Positions 1 through 10,912 of a DNA stretch of 64,000 nucleotides are shown piece after piece; position 1 is the stretch's first letter, and each line of letters starts with the position of its first letter. A program made the position numbers and the translations under genes. The notes beneath the pieces were generated by a model, which saw only the letters and a list, made by a program, of their open reading frames with translations, had not been told where the DNA came from and made no database searches. Source of the DNA: Macrotrachela quadricornifera (Eukaryota; Rotifera; Eurotatoria; Philodinida; Philodinidae); contig JAJEKB010020412.1 in NCBI GenBank assembly GCA_022393335.1, forward strand, positions 1-64,000. The letters run 5' to 3'.

Positions 1-530
1 AGCAAAATAAAAGGATATCTTTAGTAAAAAAAGTACTGTTTATAATACAGTTAGAAAAGATTAATGAAATGTATTGTTATTTGAAATAAATCATGTCTGA
101 ATGACAAATCAGTCATTGTTATTCAAGCCGCAACAGTCAAAATCCTTCTAACTATTCAATAAAAAGTCTGTTTTTTCTCGAAAAAAAGTGCATTTTACAC
201 GTTACTAACGCTCAGTATAATGACGATAATTTTTGAACGATAAACGATAGAAAGTTCGGGTTTGCGTAGAATGAAAGAGCCATCTCTGGGCTATCGAGCG
301 GTCCCCTTGAAGTTAAAAATTCATCGAGAAATAGTACTGTCCTGCAAGACACAAAATCTTCAATGGTCACTAACACCCTTAGTGAGCCACTAACCTGTTG
401 GCTATATTATGTATCTATCCCCCCCCCCCAAACTTACTCTTTCTAATGGTGGAAAGATCAGTTCTCTAGCTGCCTTCGTTGGGGAGATATTCATCAAACA
501 GTTTTCTCCATTTACTTATGGAATGGACAG
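1..530. other. Intergenic, no gene seen
   Basis: AT-rich sequence upstream of the Penelope-like element. A short open stretch starting near 409 runs into the terminal repeat of the element and resembles no protein I know, so I do not call it. A run of ten C residues lies near 420. Nothing else is recognised. Confidence 0.6.
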
Positions 531-658
531 TAGTTTCATTTTATTTTATTTTCTATCAATAAAAAAGTCTGACGAAGGAGGCTTCGACCTATCGAAACGT
601 CACACAGAATTAAATTAATTATTTATTTCAAGGAAGAGTATTCAAACATTAAATAGAA
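531..658 (+). repeat. 5' pLTR (direct repeat copy 1)
   Basis: This 128-bp unit is repeated at 3282-3409 with two substitutions, at 592 (T versus C) and 606 (C versus A). It begins TAGTTTCATTTTATT and ends TTAAATAGAA. It contains the hammerhead-like core at 567-603 and directly precedes the ORF start. Confidence 0.93.
567..603 (+). ncRNA. Hammerhead-ribozyme-like motif in 5' pLTR
   Basis: The conserved core CUGACGA is followed by a stem II (GGAGG pairing with CCU-A-UC around loop CUUCGA, one bulged A), then GAAA, then ACGU and the cleavage trinucleotide GUC (599-601). The stem III segment ACGU is palindromic with no loop, which fits the minimal, probably dimeric, hammerheads described in PLEs. 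Stem I is traceable by eye only for the two closing pairs. A competing hairpin (CGAAG/CUUCG) overlaps the core, so activity is uncertain. Confidence 0.65.
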
Positions 659-663
659 TTATT

Positions 664-3108
664 ATGTCCTTCCTTAACAAATTACAATTTAATGACCTCT
701 ACGGAGAGAGAATTACAGCAATTGCTCGGAAACTAGAACAACTATATCAAAAAAGAGTAAGAATAGAACAACATATTCATTTCTTGAACGAATGTAAGAG
801 AAATAATCTTATTCCACAAGGAATACATTTAAAGAATGTTACCTTAATATATAAAAATCAAAAACTTCTTAATGACACCATGATTAAAATACGGAATAAT
901 ACCCTTCAATCAAAATATAAACATTTGAGATTAATCAACATAGATATTATTACACAAGAAAAAAGATTACAAATCTATATGAGTAAACACAACCAAGATA
1001 GAAATCATCAGGAAGATCTAGCTTGGATAAACAAAAATGATAAGAGTATTAAAGACAAAATTAAATTGAATCACAGTAAAAAGTTAAATTTATTAATAGA
1101 AAAACAACAGCCTAAGAAATCGGAAAAAACATCTAGTATAGTTAATATGTCAAACATACAACTAACAGAAATTCAGAAACAAGTATTGGAAAAAGGGTTA
1201 AAATTTGTGATCACGCCAAAATTTATTGACGTTATTGAAACTATCGCAAACACAGAGAAATCTATGAGTTCAGCTCCATTATTAATAAAACAAGCTGCTA
1301 TATCAGAAGTCTCCACTTTCATTCAAAAATGGAGAAAAAGAAAACAAGACAATTTGACTAAACATGAGAGACAAGCATTACGAGAATTAAAAAGCATGGA
1401 AAATGTTATCATAGTTCCTGCAGATAAAGCGGGAAAAACAGTGATCATGAACCGCGAGGATTATATTCATAAAATAGAGGAGAAGCTCAATGATTCTAAA
1501 ATATACGAAACTGTTCGAGATCCAACTAAAGAAGTAAAAAAGAAAATTGCCAAATTAACTGATAAATTATTTCAATCTAAGAAAATAAATCAGACAACAA
1601 AATATGAGTTAACATCAATTGATGATTTACCAAAAATACGAGGACAGCCGAAAATTCATAAATTGAACAGTTCGATGCGTATTATAACATGTGCGAAGAG
1701 TACTATGATATCACCAATATCCAAATTTACCTTTTCATATATAAAACAATTAAGAGCAACCATAACTAACACTGTATCCAATATAGCACAATTTATAAAA
1801 GAAATAGTTAAAGTAAAGACAGATCTTGATGAAAGATTGGCAAGTCTAGATGTGGAAGATTTATTCAATAATATTCCAATTACGAGCGCTGTAGATATTG
1901 CTATTCAACGTATAGGAAGTTCAGAAAATTTCTGTGCATCTTCATTAACAAAAACAGATTTAAAACAATTATTATTGATTTCATTAAATAATAGTTTTTT
2001 CAGTTTTAATGGAAGATTCTATCGACAGAAAATTGGACTCCCAATTGGAAACACTCTTTCCCCAATTCTAGCAGATTTATACATGGATGAATATATGAAA
2101 ACTTATATGAGTGAAGTCAACATACCTTCAAGATTGTGGAGATATGTTGATGATATCATATTTATCACCAAAATGGGAGAAAATGAAATAAAGACCTATG
2201 TCAAACAACTGAACTCTATTAATAGTAAAATTAGATTCACGCATGAGTATGAAAAATTTGGTCAAATCAATTTCTTGGATACCACCTTATCAAGAAAAGA
2301 TAATGATAATATAAACGTCCGGTGGTTTAGAAAGGAAACAGCTTCGGATCGTCTATTGAATTATAATTCTTGCCATCATAAAGTTGTTAAAGAAAACATC
2401 ATAAGCAACATGACTAGTAGAATTGTCCAAACTACTATGAACCCAATAGAACAGAAGGAAGATTTAGATAATTTAAAACAACTGTTAAAGAATTCGGAAT
2501 TTCCACCATTTGAGATTGAAAAACTAATTGAAAAAACAATCAAAAAATTATCTAACACATCAGACCCAGAGCAAGAAATAGATAAAATTAAAATGGAATA
2601 CTCAATTTGTTTACCTTATGTTCCTGGAATTGAAATTTTACGTAGAAAATTAGAAAAATACAGGATCAAACTTTATTTTTCTTATAAGAATAAAATACAA
2701 TCAGCATGTACTAAATTAATAAAACCTAAGTCAAGATCAAATATTTACCAGTTGATATGTGAGTGTGGTGCAATATATAATGGCGAAACGAAAGTTGGTT
2801 TAAAGGAAAAAATGAACCAACATGAGAGGAATATTAGAGATGATAATGAAAATTCAAATTCTGAAATAGTACAACATTTCCACAGACAGAAGTTTCAATG
2901 TATGTTTAATACAGAAAAAGCTTTTATCATCGATAATGAAATTGATTGGAAGAAGAGAAGAATAAAAGAGGCACTATATTCCGTAATTAACAAGTCTATT
3001 AATCGTCACGATGAGATAGACAAACAGTGGTCATCCGTATTATATCAAGTATCATCAACGATTAAGAATCTCATTAAGAAAAAACAACAAAATGAAACAG
3101 AATTATAG
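664..3108 (+). CDS. Penelope-like element reverse transcriptase with C-terminal GIY-YIG-like domain
   Basis: An 814-aa protein that would copy element RNA into DNA at target sites. Visible RT blocks, in order: the PADKAGKTVIM block near residue 255, GQPKIHK near 327, motif A SLDVEDLFNNIP near 394, motif B GLPIGNTLSPILADLYMD near 459, motif C YVDD near 494, and INFLDTTL near 538. This order, with PKIHK and SLDV, is typical of PLEs. The C-terminus (about 695-790) reads NIYQLICECGAIYNGET followed by a LKEKMNQH helix, matching the GIY-YIG endonuclease region, but the second motif is YNG rather than YIG and the usual catalytic Arg appears to be Lys. The endonuclease may therefore be weak or dead while the RT looks intact. 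The start is the first ATG, 5 bp after the pLTR. Confidence 0.93.
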   Translation: MSFLNKLQFNDLYGERITAIARKLEQLYQKRVRIEQHIHFLNECKRNNLIPQGIHLKNVTLIYKNQKLLNDTMIKIRNNTLQSKYKHLRLINIDIITQEKRLQIYMSKHNQDRNHQEDLAWINKNDKSIKDKIKLNHSKKLNLLIEKQQPKKSEKTSSIVNMSNIQLTEIQKQVLEKGLKFVITPKFIDVIETIANTEKSMSSAPLLIKQAAISEVSTFIQKWRKRKQDNLTKHERQALRELKSMENVIIVPADKAGKTVIMNREDYIHKIEEKLNDSKIYETVRDPTKEVKKKIAKLTDKLFQSKKINQTTKYELTSIDDLPKIRGQPKIHKLNSSMRIITCAKSTMISPISKFTFSYIKQLRATITNTVSNIAQFIKEIVKVKTDLDERLASLDVEDLFNNIPITSAVDIAIQRIGSSENFCASSLTKTDLKQLLLISLNNSFFSFNGRFYRQKIGLPIGNTLSPILADLYMDEYMKTYMSEVNIPSRLWRYVDDIIFITKMGENEIKTYVKQLNSINSKIRFTHEYEKFGQINFLDTTLSRKDNDNINVRWFRKETASDRLLNYNSCHHKVVKENIISNMTSRIVQTTMNPIEQKEDLDNLKQLLKNSEFPPFEIEKLIEKTIKKLSNTSDPEQEIDKIKMEYSICLPYVPGIEILRRKLEKYRIKLYFSYKNKIQSACTKLIKPKSRSNIYQLICECGAIYNGETKVGLKEKMNQHERNIRDDNENSNSEIVQHFHRQKFQCMFNTEKAFIIDNEIDWKKRRIKEALYSVINKSINRHDEIDKQWSSVLYQVSSTIKNLIKKKQQNETEL

Positions 3109-3117
3109 AGGGAGCAG

Positions 3118-3197
3118 GACGGTGATAGTGGGTCGGAGGAGAATGTCAAATAAGAGTCACTCCTACCAGCTATCACCGTCTTGTCGACCCACTATCA
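3118..3197 (+). repeat. Inverted repeats in the PLE 3' untranslated region
   Basis: Just after the stop codon, GACGGTGATAG followed by TGGGTCG (3118-3135) can pair with either CTATCACCGTC (3170-3180) or CGACCCACTATCA (3185-3197). The two downstream arms overlap on the same upstream arm, so two mutually exclusive stems are possible. The role is unknown; it may be an RNA structure for element processing or RT recognition. Confidence 0.7.
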
Positions 3198-3281
3198 ACA
3201 ATAGAAAAACAAGAAAAGGAAAGAAAAAGACAGAAATTACTAGAAGAATAGAATGAATATATAAAAGTGTGTGAAATGTTC

Positions 3282-3409
3282 TAGTTTCATTTTATTTTAT
3301 TTTCTATCAATAAAAAAGTCTGACGAAGGAGGCTTCGACCTACCGAAACGTCACAAAGAATTAAATTAATTATTTATTTCAAGGAAGAGTATTCAAACAT
3401 TAAATAGAA
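3282..3409 (+). repeat. 3' pLTR (direct repeat copy 2)
   Basis: Second copy of the 128-bp repeat, same orientation as 531-658, marking the 3' boundary of the Penelope-like element. Confidence 0.93.
3318..3354 (+). ncRNA. Hammerhead-ribozyme-like motif in 3' pLTR
   Basis: Same core as at 567-603. The one difference inside stem II changes a G-U wobble into a G-C pair (CCUACC instead of CCUAUC), so the stem is kept and slightly stronger. The GUC cleavage site is at 3350-3352. Confidence 0.65.
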
Positions 3410-4741
3410 CAACTTTTTAGTGTACTGAAAAAGTGAATGCACTACTAGAATCGATCAGTGTGCCCGTCCGACTATTCGGTCGTTTACACGATAACTTTTG
3501 AAAGGAAAATCCGATCACGATGAAATTTTCTACACAGTTTAGTCTCAACAATGTCTCGGTTGATTTCCAAGATGAGTCTGATTGAACGAGCCCTTTTCTG
3601 AGTTACTTCGAAGTTACTCATTTTCCCCTATGGCCTCCTATGTGAAAATCGACCTATACCCACTTTCATAAAAAGAAAAAAAAACTTTTCCCTTCAATAG
3701 TCAAATACACCTCTAACTATTATATACCATTCGATAGAGAATTTCACAAATTACAAGATGGTATATAAAAAATAAAAAAAACATGAAGTCTACTTGACCT
3801 ATTGTCAAGATAAATAAACGGGAATTAGTTCTGTTCTTGTCCATGGTCTAATTGAACCCAACTAGAGTTCTATCTCTCTTAAACAGAAGTGATACTTGAC
3901 AGTTTCCTAGTGTAGAGAACTCGAATGTGTACTCCATTTGCCTCGAAGCTCCATTGGTTGATCACTGGGTAATAGATATCAAGTTATAGGAAAAACGACT
4001 TTCTTAACTAAATCAAGGCTCAGAGTCCAAATCTTCTCTGTATTCATCCGAAAATTCTATTGATTGAGCAGTAGTCGATAGAATTTAAGTGTTTATAGAA
4101 TATATTTGCCAGGCTAATTTCTATATCCACACATTCCATGATCACTGATTTGTCCCATTCACTTTTTGAAGTACACATAACTCTCAGATTTAAATTCGAG
4201 GTTTTTACATTTATTTTTATAGTAGTTTCGCAATACATAAGAAAACCTAAACACGGCCATGGTCAAATACGTTGAAAATTTTTTGCCACAGCCACAGCAT
4301 CACCGTGACGATCTCGCAGCACCTTAACAGTGACCTTTCCTATTATATTTATTCAAACTTATACTATTTAAATATTTATATTATTTATAAAAACATATTT
4401 TTCTTTGCATTTATTTATTTTAGGTTTATATTTGCGATATTTCAATCGTATTTATTCTACACTTTTTTCTAATATGAGAAAACAAATCATTCCACCTCCC
4501 TCTTGCATTTTTCATATACTTAAGACAAATTTATACCTTGTAATTGTAATTTCATTTTAGTTTTTTTCTGATGTGTATTCACAAGCAGATGGCACATTTT
4601 CATTTCTAACAACATGTCATTCAATGTCTGTTTTCAACTACCATTATCCTGTATCATTTCAATCTATCCACTTCAACACTTTATATCTATATAAATTAAT
4701 GTTTTTGTTCATGATTTATTTAAATAATAAATTGTTAATAA
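3410..4741. other. Intergenic, no gene seen
   Basis: AT-rich sequence between the PLE and the F-box gene. Short ORFs (for example 4272-4472) have low-complexity, Phe/Tyr/Ile-rich translations and no recognisable domain. Confidence 0.6.
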
Positions 4742-6927
4742 TCAGTTTATTTCTGCATGAGGAAAATAGTCCTTTACATATTCAGGAAGTTGTACTTTTT
4801 TAAGAAAATTGCTTGAATCTCTACTAAAGACTAGTCTTCGATCTAAATATACATAATTCAGTTTCGCACAATTACTTCGTGTTGTATTTCTTCTAAAATT
4901 TCGTGTCACTTTTTTCACTTGTTTGTAATTCATATAAATACCAACATCAAATGGTAAACACGTTTTGGTATCGAGTAAGAATTGTTCATAATAATCTATG
5001 CAAACATCAACAAGATGAAGATATTTAAGATAAGGGTATTTAATAATTGGTAAATTTTGATTTTCATTCTTTGATTTTCTAAATCGTTTATTAATTTGTC
5101 GTTTTTTATTAGTTACAAATAATTTTTCCATCAATGGAAATGATTCAGCAATTCGGAGGAAAAATTCATGTTCAAAAGGGTGTTCATCAATTAATGACAC
5201 TTTACGAACACATTTGAATATTCCACCTGGAAAATTATTTGTTATACCATGATAATGATACAGTTTATATGGATATGAATAAATATGACATTGACCTTTC
5301 TTCTCTTTTGGAAAATAATCACCACAATAGATAATTTGTGTATCTTTAAAATCTTTGAATGTTTTTTGAATATCTTCATTTGATGGTAGATTAATTTCAT
5401 TATAAAAACAACTCGATGAACGAATATTAAACATGAATTTGTTTAATTGTGACATGTAATTAATAATATTCATCTTGAAATCATTACCATCGAAAAATAT
5501 TTTTCTTTCATCAACACTAAGACACAAATCGAGTGTTTGTAAATTTGACATTCGATGTAAAAGTGGTAAAATTAATTCATCATAAACAATTGTTCTTAAA
5601 TTACAGTATAGCGAAAAACATTTTAACGTAGGTAGTTTTTCCTAGAAAAAAAAACAATATTATTTATTCATTTGAATAAACTACATATTAATCAAAAATA
5701 TTCTACCTCATTTTTTATTGTTAGACGTGAAGAGTGAATGTATAAAATATTAGCATAAAGTGTATGAAGTTGATTGAAACGACCATCAAGTATATAAAGA
5801 CAATCCTGAAAAGTATCTAAACTCACATGTAATTCTAACAAATTTGTAGAGATAACATTTCGAGGTGAAGTATGAATTGATAATCGTTTATCATGAATTA
5901 GATCTGGATCAAAATTTAAATATTGTAAATTAGTGAACATAGTAAAGATATGTGGAAATATAATTCTATAAATATCTCCTGGAAAAGACTGTGTTCCCAT
6001 TGTACTCATATCGATAGTAAATGATAATATTTGATTTTTCAAGGTACGGATTACGGAAGTTTCATCTAAATAATGCGAAGATTAAAAAATCATTGAGAAA
6101 AATATTTTATTAGATTTTATTTAATTGCTTAAATCTATGTATACTTTATTTATTTTTTAATAATGACATAATTTACATATTTGATTTTCTTCTTTAGACT
6201 TACTTATTCGTTTATATTGTATCTTAAATATTATATTATATCATAATCATAAATGTTATTATATATATATTTTGTTTCAAAAATTTATTTAAAACTTTAA
6301 ATTGGAGACAATATCTACGCCTTTTATTTTTTTATAAGTACTGAAATTTCAGAGATAATGATCTTTTTAATGACAATCTTCTTCTCTTCATACTAACAAA
6401 TACAAATTGAATACAAAATTATTTTCAACTTAGTAAAATTGGTAATCATCTAATTAAAGAAACCAAAAATTTATTCATGAATTTATTTGACTTATAGATT
6501 TAATGTGTTTATCATTGGAAGAATAAAAGTAAAATAGTTTACCAGTAAATAGACTTATAGCTGTTTGTGCTTGCATACTATATAAACTAATTCCATATAA
6601 ATTAGTATAATTTGTCGCAAGAAGAATACGTTCCATTGATTGTGATTCAAGCTTAAGCCATTTGATTTTTTGATGAATTTCAGGTAAAATATGTAAACAA
6701 AATCGATCAAGTATTGGCTCATGTAATGAATAAACAAAACCATTCGATGTTGACATCAGAAGGGCCAAATTATTTGTAAAAACAAAATCATGTACAATTT
6801 TGTTTAACCGTTTATTGACACCTACTAAAGAATAAAGTACTTCTATATTACGCAATCTTTTAAAAATAGTCATAAGAATTTCATCAGGTAAATCATTCAA
6901 TTGAACACGTGAATATTCCATATTCAT
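4742..6927 (-). CDS. F-box protein, bdelloid-type family, three exons
   Basis: Exons on the minus strand: 6927-6543, 6065-5707 and 5641-4742, joined by a 477-bp and a 65-bp GT-AG intron. The spliced frame is 1,644 bp (547 aa). The N-terminus contains an F-box (LNDLPDEILMTIFKRL near residues 9-24, then VGVNKRLNKIVHD), the domain that binds Skp1 in SCF ubiquitin ligases. The remainder is a diverged repeat-like region, probably substrate-binding, with wording such as NLQYLNFDP, NLLELHVSLD and FNQLHTLYANI. Both junctions keep frame: phase 1 for the first intron and phase 0 for the second (GAG then GAA). No stop or frameshift is seen, so this is probably a functional member of a large family. The partner substrate cannot be inferred. 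Confidence 0.85.
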
Positions 6928-8582
6928 CTATATCTATTGTGTTTATTTTATAAATGTCAATATTTATATCGACATACTTATCTGTTCTATTTGACCGAGA
7001 TCGTCAATATAAACAATAAACACATTTTTCTATAACCCAAATTGACGATGGATGAATGGGTAATTGATAGAATAATATGCTTTTTCTCTCTCTTTTTGTT
7101 CAATGCATATTGTTATACGCGGTTGATAAACAGCTGGAAATTTTTTCTTTTTTTTTTTTTTTTCATATTAATGTACAGAATGTCATAGCTATGTGTTTAT
7201 TCATATTTGGTAGGTTTTTTTAAATGAAAAATTATGTTCTTTTTTAAGGAGGGAAGTGGATTTGCTAGCAAAATCGGTCCTATTTGAAAATTAACAGAAA
7301 ACGTTACTTATTGGAGATATTTTCAAAGAAAATTAGTTGCACTTTGTCAAGACACCATTTTATCTGTATTAACTGAAAGTTTTCAGACTGATGCAATGAT
7401 ATATATAATCGCTAGTGTTTACCTAGTGTATGGAGTCTATAGTGAGGTTATTTCCTAAAGAACAGACTGAGTATCAGTTATTCTGAGAAAATGTATCGAA
7501 ATATATGATGCGATACAGTAGTATATCTTTCGCCATCGCGTAGCTTCCAAATGGCCAACACAGATCAAACCAATTAGCAGATCGACAGTGAGGATGAGGA
7601 CGAAAATAGGTGTGATTTTTTGTTTGCAATTCGGACATAGTCCGCAATCGTGTATATTACTGAATTATACTACAAAACTACGGTTAATAAGGATAAAGTG
7701 GTATTTTCGAGGAATAAAGTTAATTATCTTTGAAACAGCATACAAAAGGTAACATTTTCTTTTAGTTTTTAAATAGAGTTGATTTAGTTTGGAAATTCTC
7801 CTGGTCCTTTCAACTACATATTTAACGAGGTGAAGTTTAACCTTTTGAGTCTCAATGGAATGCATATGTTCCACCCAGGGATCGAAACGGGGCGGAGATT
7901 TTCTTAAATCTCCGAAATTTCTGCAAGTCAGAATTATAGTACAAATGCGTCCATATAAAACATTTATAAACCGAATCATTAAAATGAATATGTGTGACAG
8001 ATGTTTCTACGTTACAGAACTTTATCTTTCATCAAATTCAGATCCATTGTAGATAAAGAACCAACGACAGCAACAATTTGACATGAAATCATTAAATCAT
8101 GTTATATATTTTTTTTCTAACAGATCCAATCCAAGAATTTTTTCGTGTATAAAAAAACGATATCTATTGGCTAATATTGTATTTTCTTTTTCTCTTTTTT
8201 CGCTTATACCCATTCATAATAAAATAAATTATATTTTCAAATGATAAATATATCTTGAGGGGTGGGGAGAATTTTTTTCGGAGCGGGAAGCTAAAAATCC
8301 GTCCCGTTTCGGCCTCTGATTTCACCTTGAGAATTTTCTAATCTCCAAGTTTTTGAGGATCTTGGAGAAGCATTTTCAATAACTGTTAGAAGTTAACAGA
8401 GATCTCTATTAGATTGCATGAATGATGCTGCATTCGTAGGTAAATGTCGTAGTGGAAAATGAGTAGGACGACCTTTCTACATAAGTATGGAATCCCAAGT
8501 AGACCTGAAAAAGCTAACGATGGGTACGACGAGTGATTGAATCTTGAAAAAACATATATATTTTTTCCGTTCTGTTTGAATT
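6928..8582. other. Intergenic with a widely spaced inverted repeat
   Basis: No gene recognised. A short inverted match (ATCGAAACGGGGCGGA near 7880 against CCGTCCCGTTTCGG near 8308) with similar neighbouring words suggests the remains of a terminal-inverted-repeat element. There are poly-T runs around 7150. ORFs on either strand at 7665-8052 and 8386-8920 overlap each other in repetitive sequence and look non-coding. Confidence 0.5.
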
Positions 8583-8985
8583 TCGAGCCCCTCGGATGCC
8601 ATCGAATTACGAACTCTCGGAAGCATTGTCCCATTGCATATTCATTTTCAACATCTCGAACACATTTCGACCACATGGAACCTATCAGATATCCGACTAC
8701 TCGAAGTAGAGGAATTCTATCGAAAAGAGACTTTCGATTACTCGACGTGATGTCGACCAGTCGATTTCCATCGAAATACCGAGCGCTCGAAAACGTTACT
8801 GCATCGTGCATTCATTTTCGACTCCTCGAACACATTTTCTACCGCTCAAAGACTATCGAAATTCCGACTAGTCGAAGAGAGGAAACCTATCCTCTAAATG
8901 CTTTCGATTGCTCGACATGATTGCGATCAGTCGAAGCGCTCATCGGAATATCGAGTGATCGGTGAGAGAAAACCTGTCGAAAAAA
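8583..8985. repeat. Diverged tandem repeat, period about 170-178 bp
   Basis: Two full units and a partial third begin near 8583, 8761 and 8931. Shared words include CATTCATTTTC, CTCGAACACATTT, CCGACTA.TCGAAG, CTTTCGATT.CTCGAC and the unit starts TCGA..CC. Overall similarity is about 70 percent by eye. The array is rich in TCGA, unlike its AT-rich flanks. It could be a satellite remnant. Confidence 0.65.
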
Positions 8986-9984
8986 TAATTTTGATCACTT
9001 CTTCATGATTTTGGTTGTTGTAAATTTCTTTCAAATTCAAATTTTGAATATCTTTCACTTTAATTTCAATATCATCAGAGAATTTTTGTTTAATATATGG
9101 GCATACATAATTCTATGATTTTAACAATATTATTAATTAACTATTATTTGGATCATGAGAAAATATATGTTCACATTTCTGAACAAAGGAGACACAAAAT
9201 TAATTTTAATTTTTGAACATCTCAAACACTTTAAGCTGTTGATATCACTCTGATTTTGGATGACTCATTAGCAGAAAACTAGTTGATGGTAGAATTTTGA
9301 ACAATCAGATTGGCTCATAATCTTCAAAATTATTGAAAAATGGAAAATTCTAAATTTAAATGCGAGTAAAGAAGTGAGATTTATCGTTCTTCTAGGTAGT
9401 TCCAATATTGCTTTTATTATTATTTTTATATATCCAAATTAATTACAATATATTGTAGTTTATCTTTAAGAATAGATCGAAAATTTCTAATGATACAACG
9501 AAACTTATAATAGATAGAATTATTTTCATCAATCATCAAGAATTAAAATATTTATCAAAATTTTCTTGGAAAAAGAATTATATTTCAATAAAAAAAATTA
9601 ATATATATTACGAAAATAAATTTAAAAAATGAATATTATAAAAATTATTATAAAATTATTTAAAGAAAAGTTTAAAGTGACGAAGTTATATGTATTTCAT
9701 GACGATATATAGATTTATCTTAAATTAAAATGTAATATTCAGTTCATCTGATTTGCTCAAGCTTCGCAATCGTGAGTACATATGTTTGACTCTTCATTTA
9801 TGCAAACAATAGCCGATAAGTGCCAACCCCTCGATAAAGAACTCATACTGAATATAAATTTTTTTTAATTTAGAAAATATTTCAAATACTCGGAATGTCG
9901 ATCGCTCGAATCCCTGCGAATTGTACCCATCGACTAACCAGTTGGGAAGCCTTTAAAATAAAATAAAATGGATAAGATCACCTT
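8986..9984. other. Intergenic, no gene seen
   Basis: Very AT-rich, low-complexity sequence. No ORF with recognisable content. Confidence 0.55.
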
Positions 9985-10470
9985 TTATTTATTCAAACCT
10001 GTTATTATATTAACTTTAATAATTTTTTCATCTGGTACTTTATCAAGATATTTAATTAATGCACAAAACAAAGTATCATGAGCATATATAGGTAATTTTT
10101 GATCGAAACGAATTGATGATACAATATTATTATGCCAATAAGGTAAAACAGATTCAATCGTATTTTTTGAAACATTCAGTTAATAATAATATGTTTATCC
10201 ATATTTTCAAAAAAGAATAAAACTTGTTTTGAAAATACTTTTTTTTCATATACCTGATGGTTACGATCATTTAATGGATTAAATTTACTTGATTCATCAA
10301 GATTGTGGTGGAATATTATAAGAACGACGGAAATCTACAAAAATTCTTTTAAACTTCATTTAAATAAAAAAAAAACTAACTTTACCTTGATCTTCATTAA
10401 ATATATCTGTGATTTTTAATTTATCTTTTTCTTTGTGAATCTCCATAGATAAATTCATTAAGGCCTGAAA
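9985..10470 (-). pseudogene. Phosphoglycerate mutase pseudogene (C-terminal part)
   Basis: Three exon-like pieces on the minus strand: about 10470-10386, 10334-10254 and 10179-9985, with intron-like GT/AG edges. Phosphoglycerate mutase interconverts 3- and 2-phosphoglycerate in glycolysis. Family wording is clear: RRSYNIPP, then LDESSKFNPLNDRN after a frameshift, then NTIESVLPYWHNNIV, and AHDTLFCALIKYLDKVPDE followed by IIKVNIITG. These match the enzyme's RRSFDIPP, LDTIARALPFW and AHGNSLRGIVKHLEGM regions. The catalytic-loop GN after AH is replaced by DT, there is a frameshift after RRSYNIPPQ, and the N-terminal half with the active-site RHGE is not found. This is a dead fragment. Confidence 0.75.
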
Positions 10471-10471
10471 C

Positions 10472-10569
10472 ACACTAAAAAAACTAAAGTTGAATTAAGA
10501 AATGTGATTGGTGTTTCCATGTAGCAATACTAATCACATTTCTTAATTCATCTTTATTGTTTCTAGTGT
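10472..10569. repeat. Near-perfect inverted repeat (hairpin) of about 98 bp
   Basis: The outer arms ACACTAAAAAAACT and AGTGT at the far side enclose the inner arms GAATTAAGAAATGTGATTGG and ACTAATCACATTTCTTAATTC, leaving a loop of about 15 bp. It sits at the upstream edge of the mutase pseudogene and could be a small MITE that cut off its 5' half. Confidence 0.75.
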
Positions 10570-10912
10570 ACTTGATCCCTAAGACGCGAATGATAATATA
10601 ACGAATTTATAAGAGACGATCAATAACGATCTCTATCGACAAAATAGAGATTTTACAACTAACAAATCATGACCAATACAAAGCTTTGTATACTATATAC
10701 ACTTCTGTTTCTTGTGATTTTCGAATTTTTTGTTCACAAAATTTTATTTTAAATGTATCTAGTATCTACATTTGATAATTAGGATTTTATATAATTAACA
10801 AATGAAACATCAAACAATGAAGATGATTAAAGCTCAGTTTTTATCGTGATCATTTTATTCAACAATTTTATATAAATGAACTGTTTTTTTATGTAATAAT
10901 CATTTGTTTTAG

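Larger units (their letters stand above)
531..3409 (+). mobile_element. Penelope-like retroelement, complete with flanking direct repeats
   Basis: The element consists of a 128-bp repeat (531-658), one long ORF (664-3108), a structured 3' untranslated stretch, and a second 128-bp copy (3282-3409) in direct orientation. The two copies differ at only two positions, which implies a recent insertion. Penelope-like elements (PLEs) are known to carry such LTR-like repeats (pLTRs) and to encode hammerhead ribozymes in them, and both copies here contain a hammerhead-like core. The reverse transcriptase is uninterrupted. The ORF starts only 5 bp after the first repeat. It is called PLE rather than LTR retrotransposon because the protein has no gag, protease, RNase H or integrase and ends in a GIY-YIG-like domain. 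Confidence 0.9.

Noticed and set aside
409..618. Plus-strand ORF of 69 codons before the PLE ORF
   Set aside because: It runs through the C-tract and into the pLTR and shows no domain.
1656..2558. Minus-strand ORFs inside the reverse transcriptase
   Set aside because: Shadows of the strong plus-strand RT gene.
531..3409. LTR retrotransposon
   Set aside because: Direct repeats are only 128 bp with a hammerhead core, and the protein is PLE-type without gag, protease, RNase H or integrase.
8386..8920. Overlapping ORFs on both strands (141 and 127 codons)
   Set aside because: They lie in the TCGA-rich tandem repeat, overlap each other and have no recognised domain.
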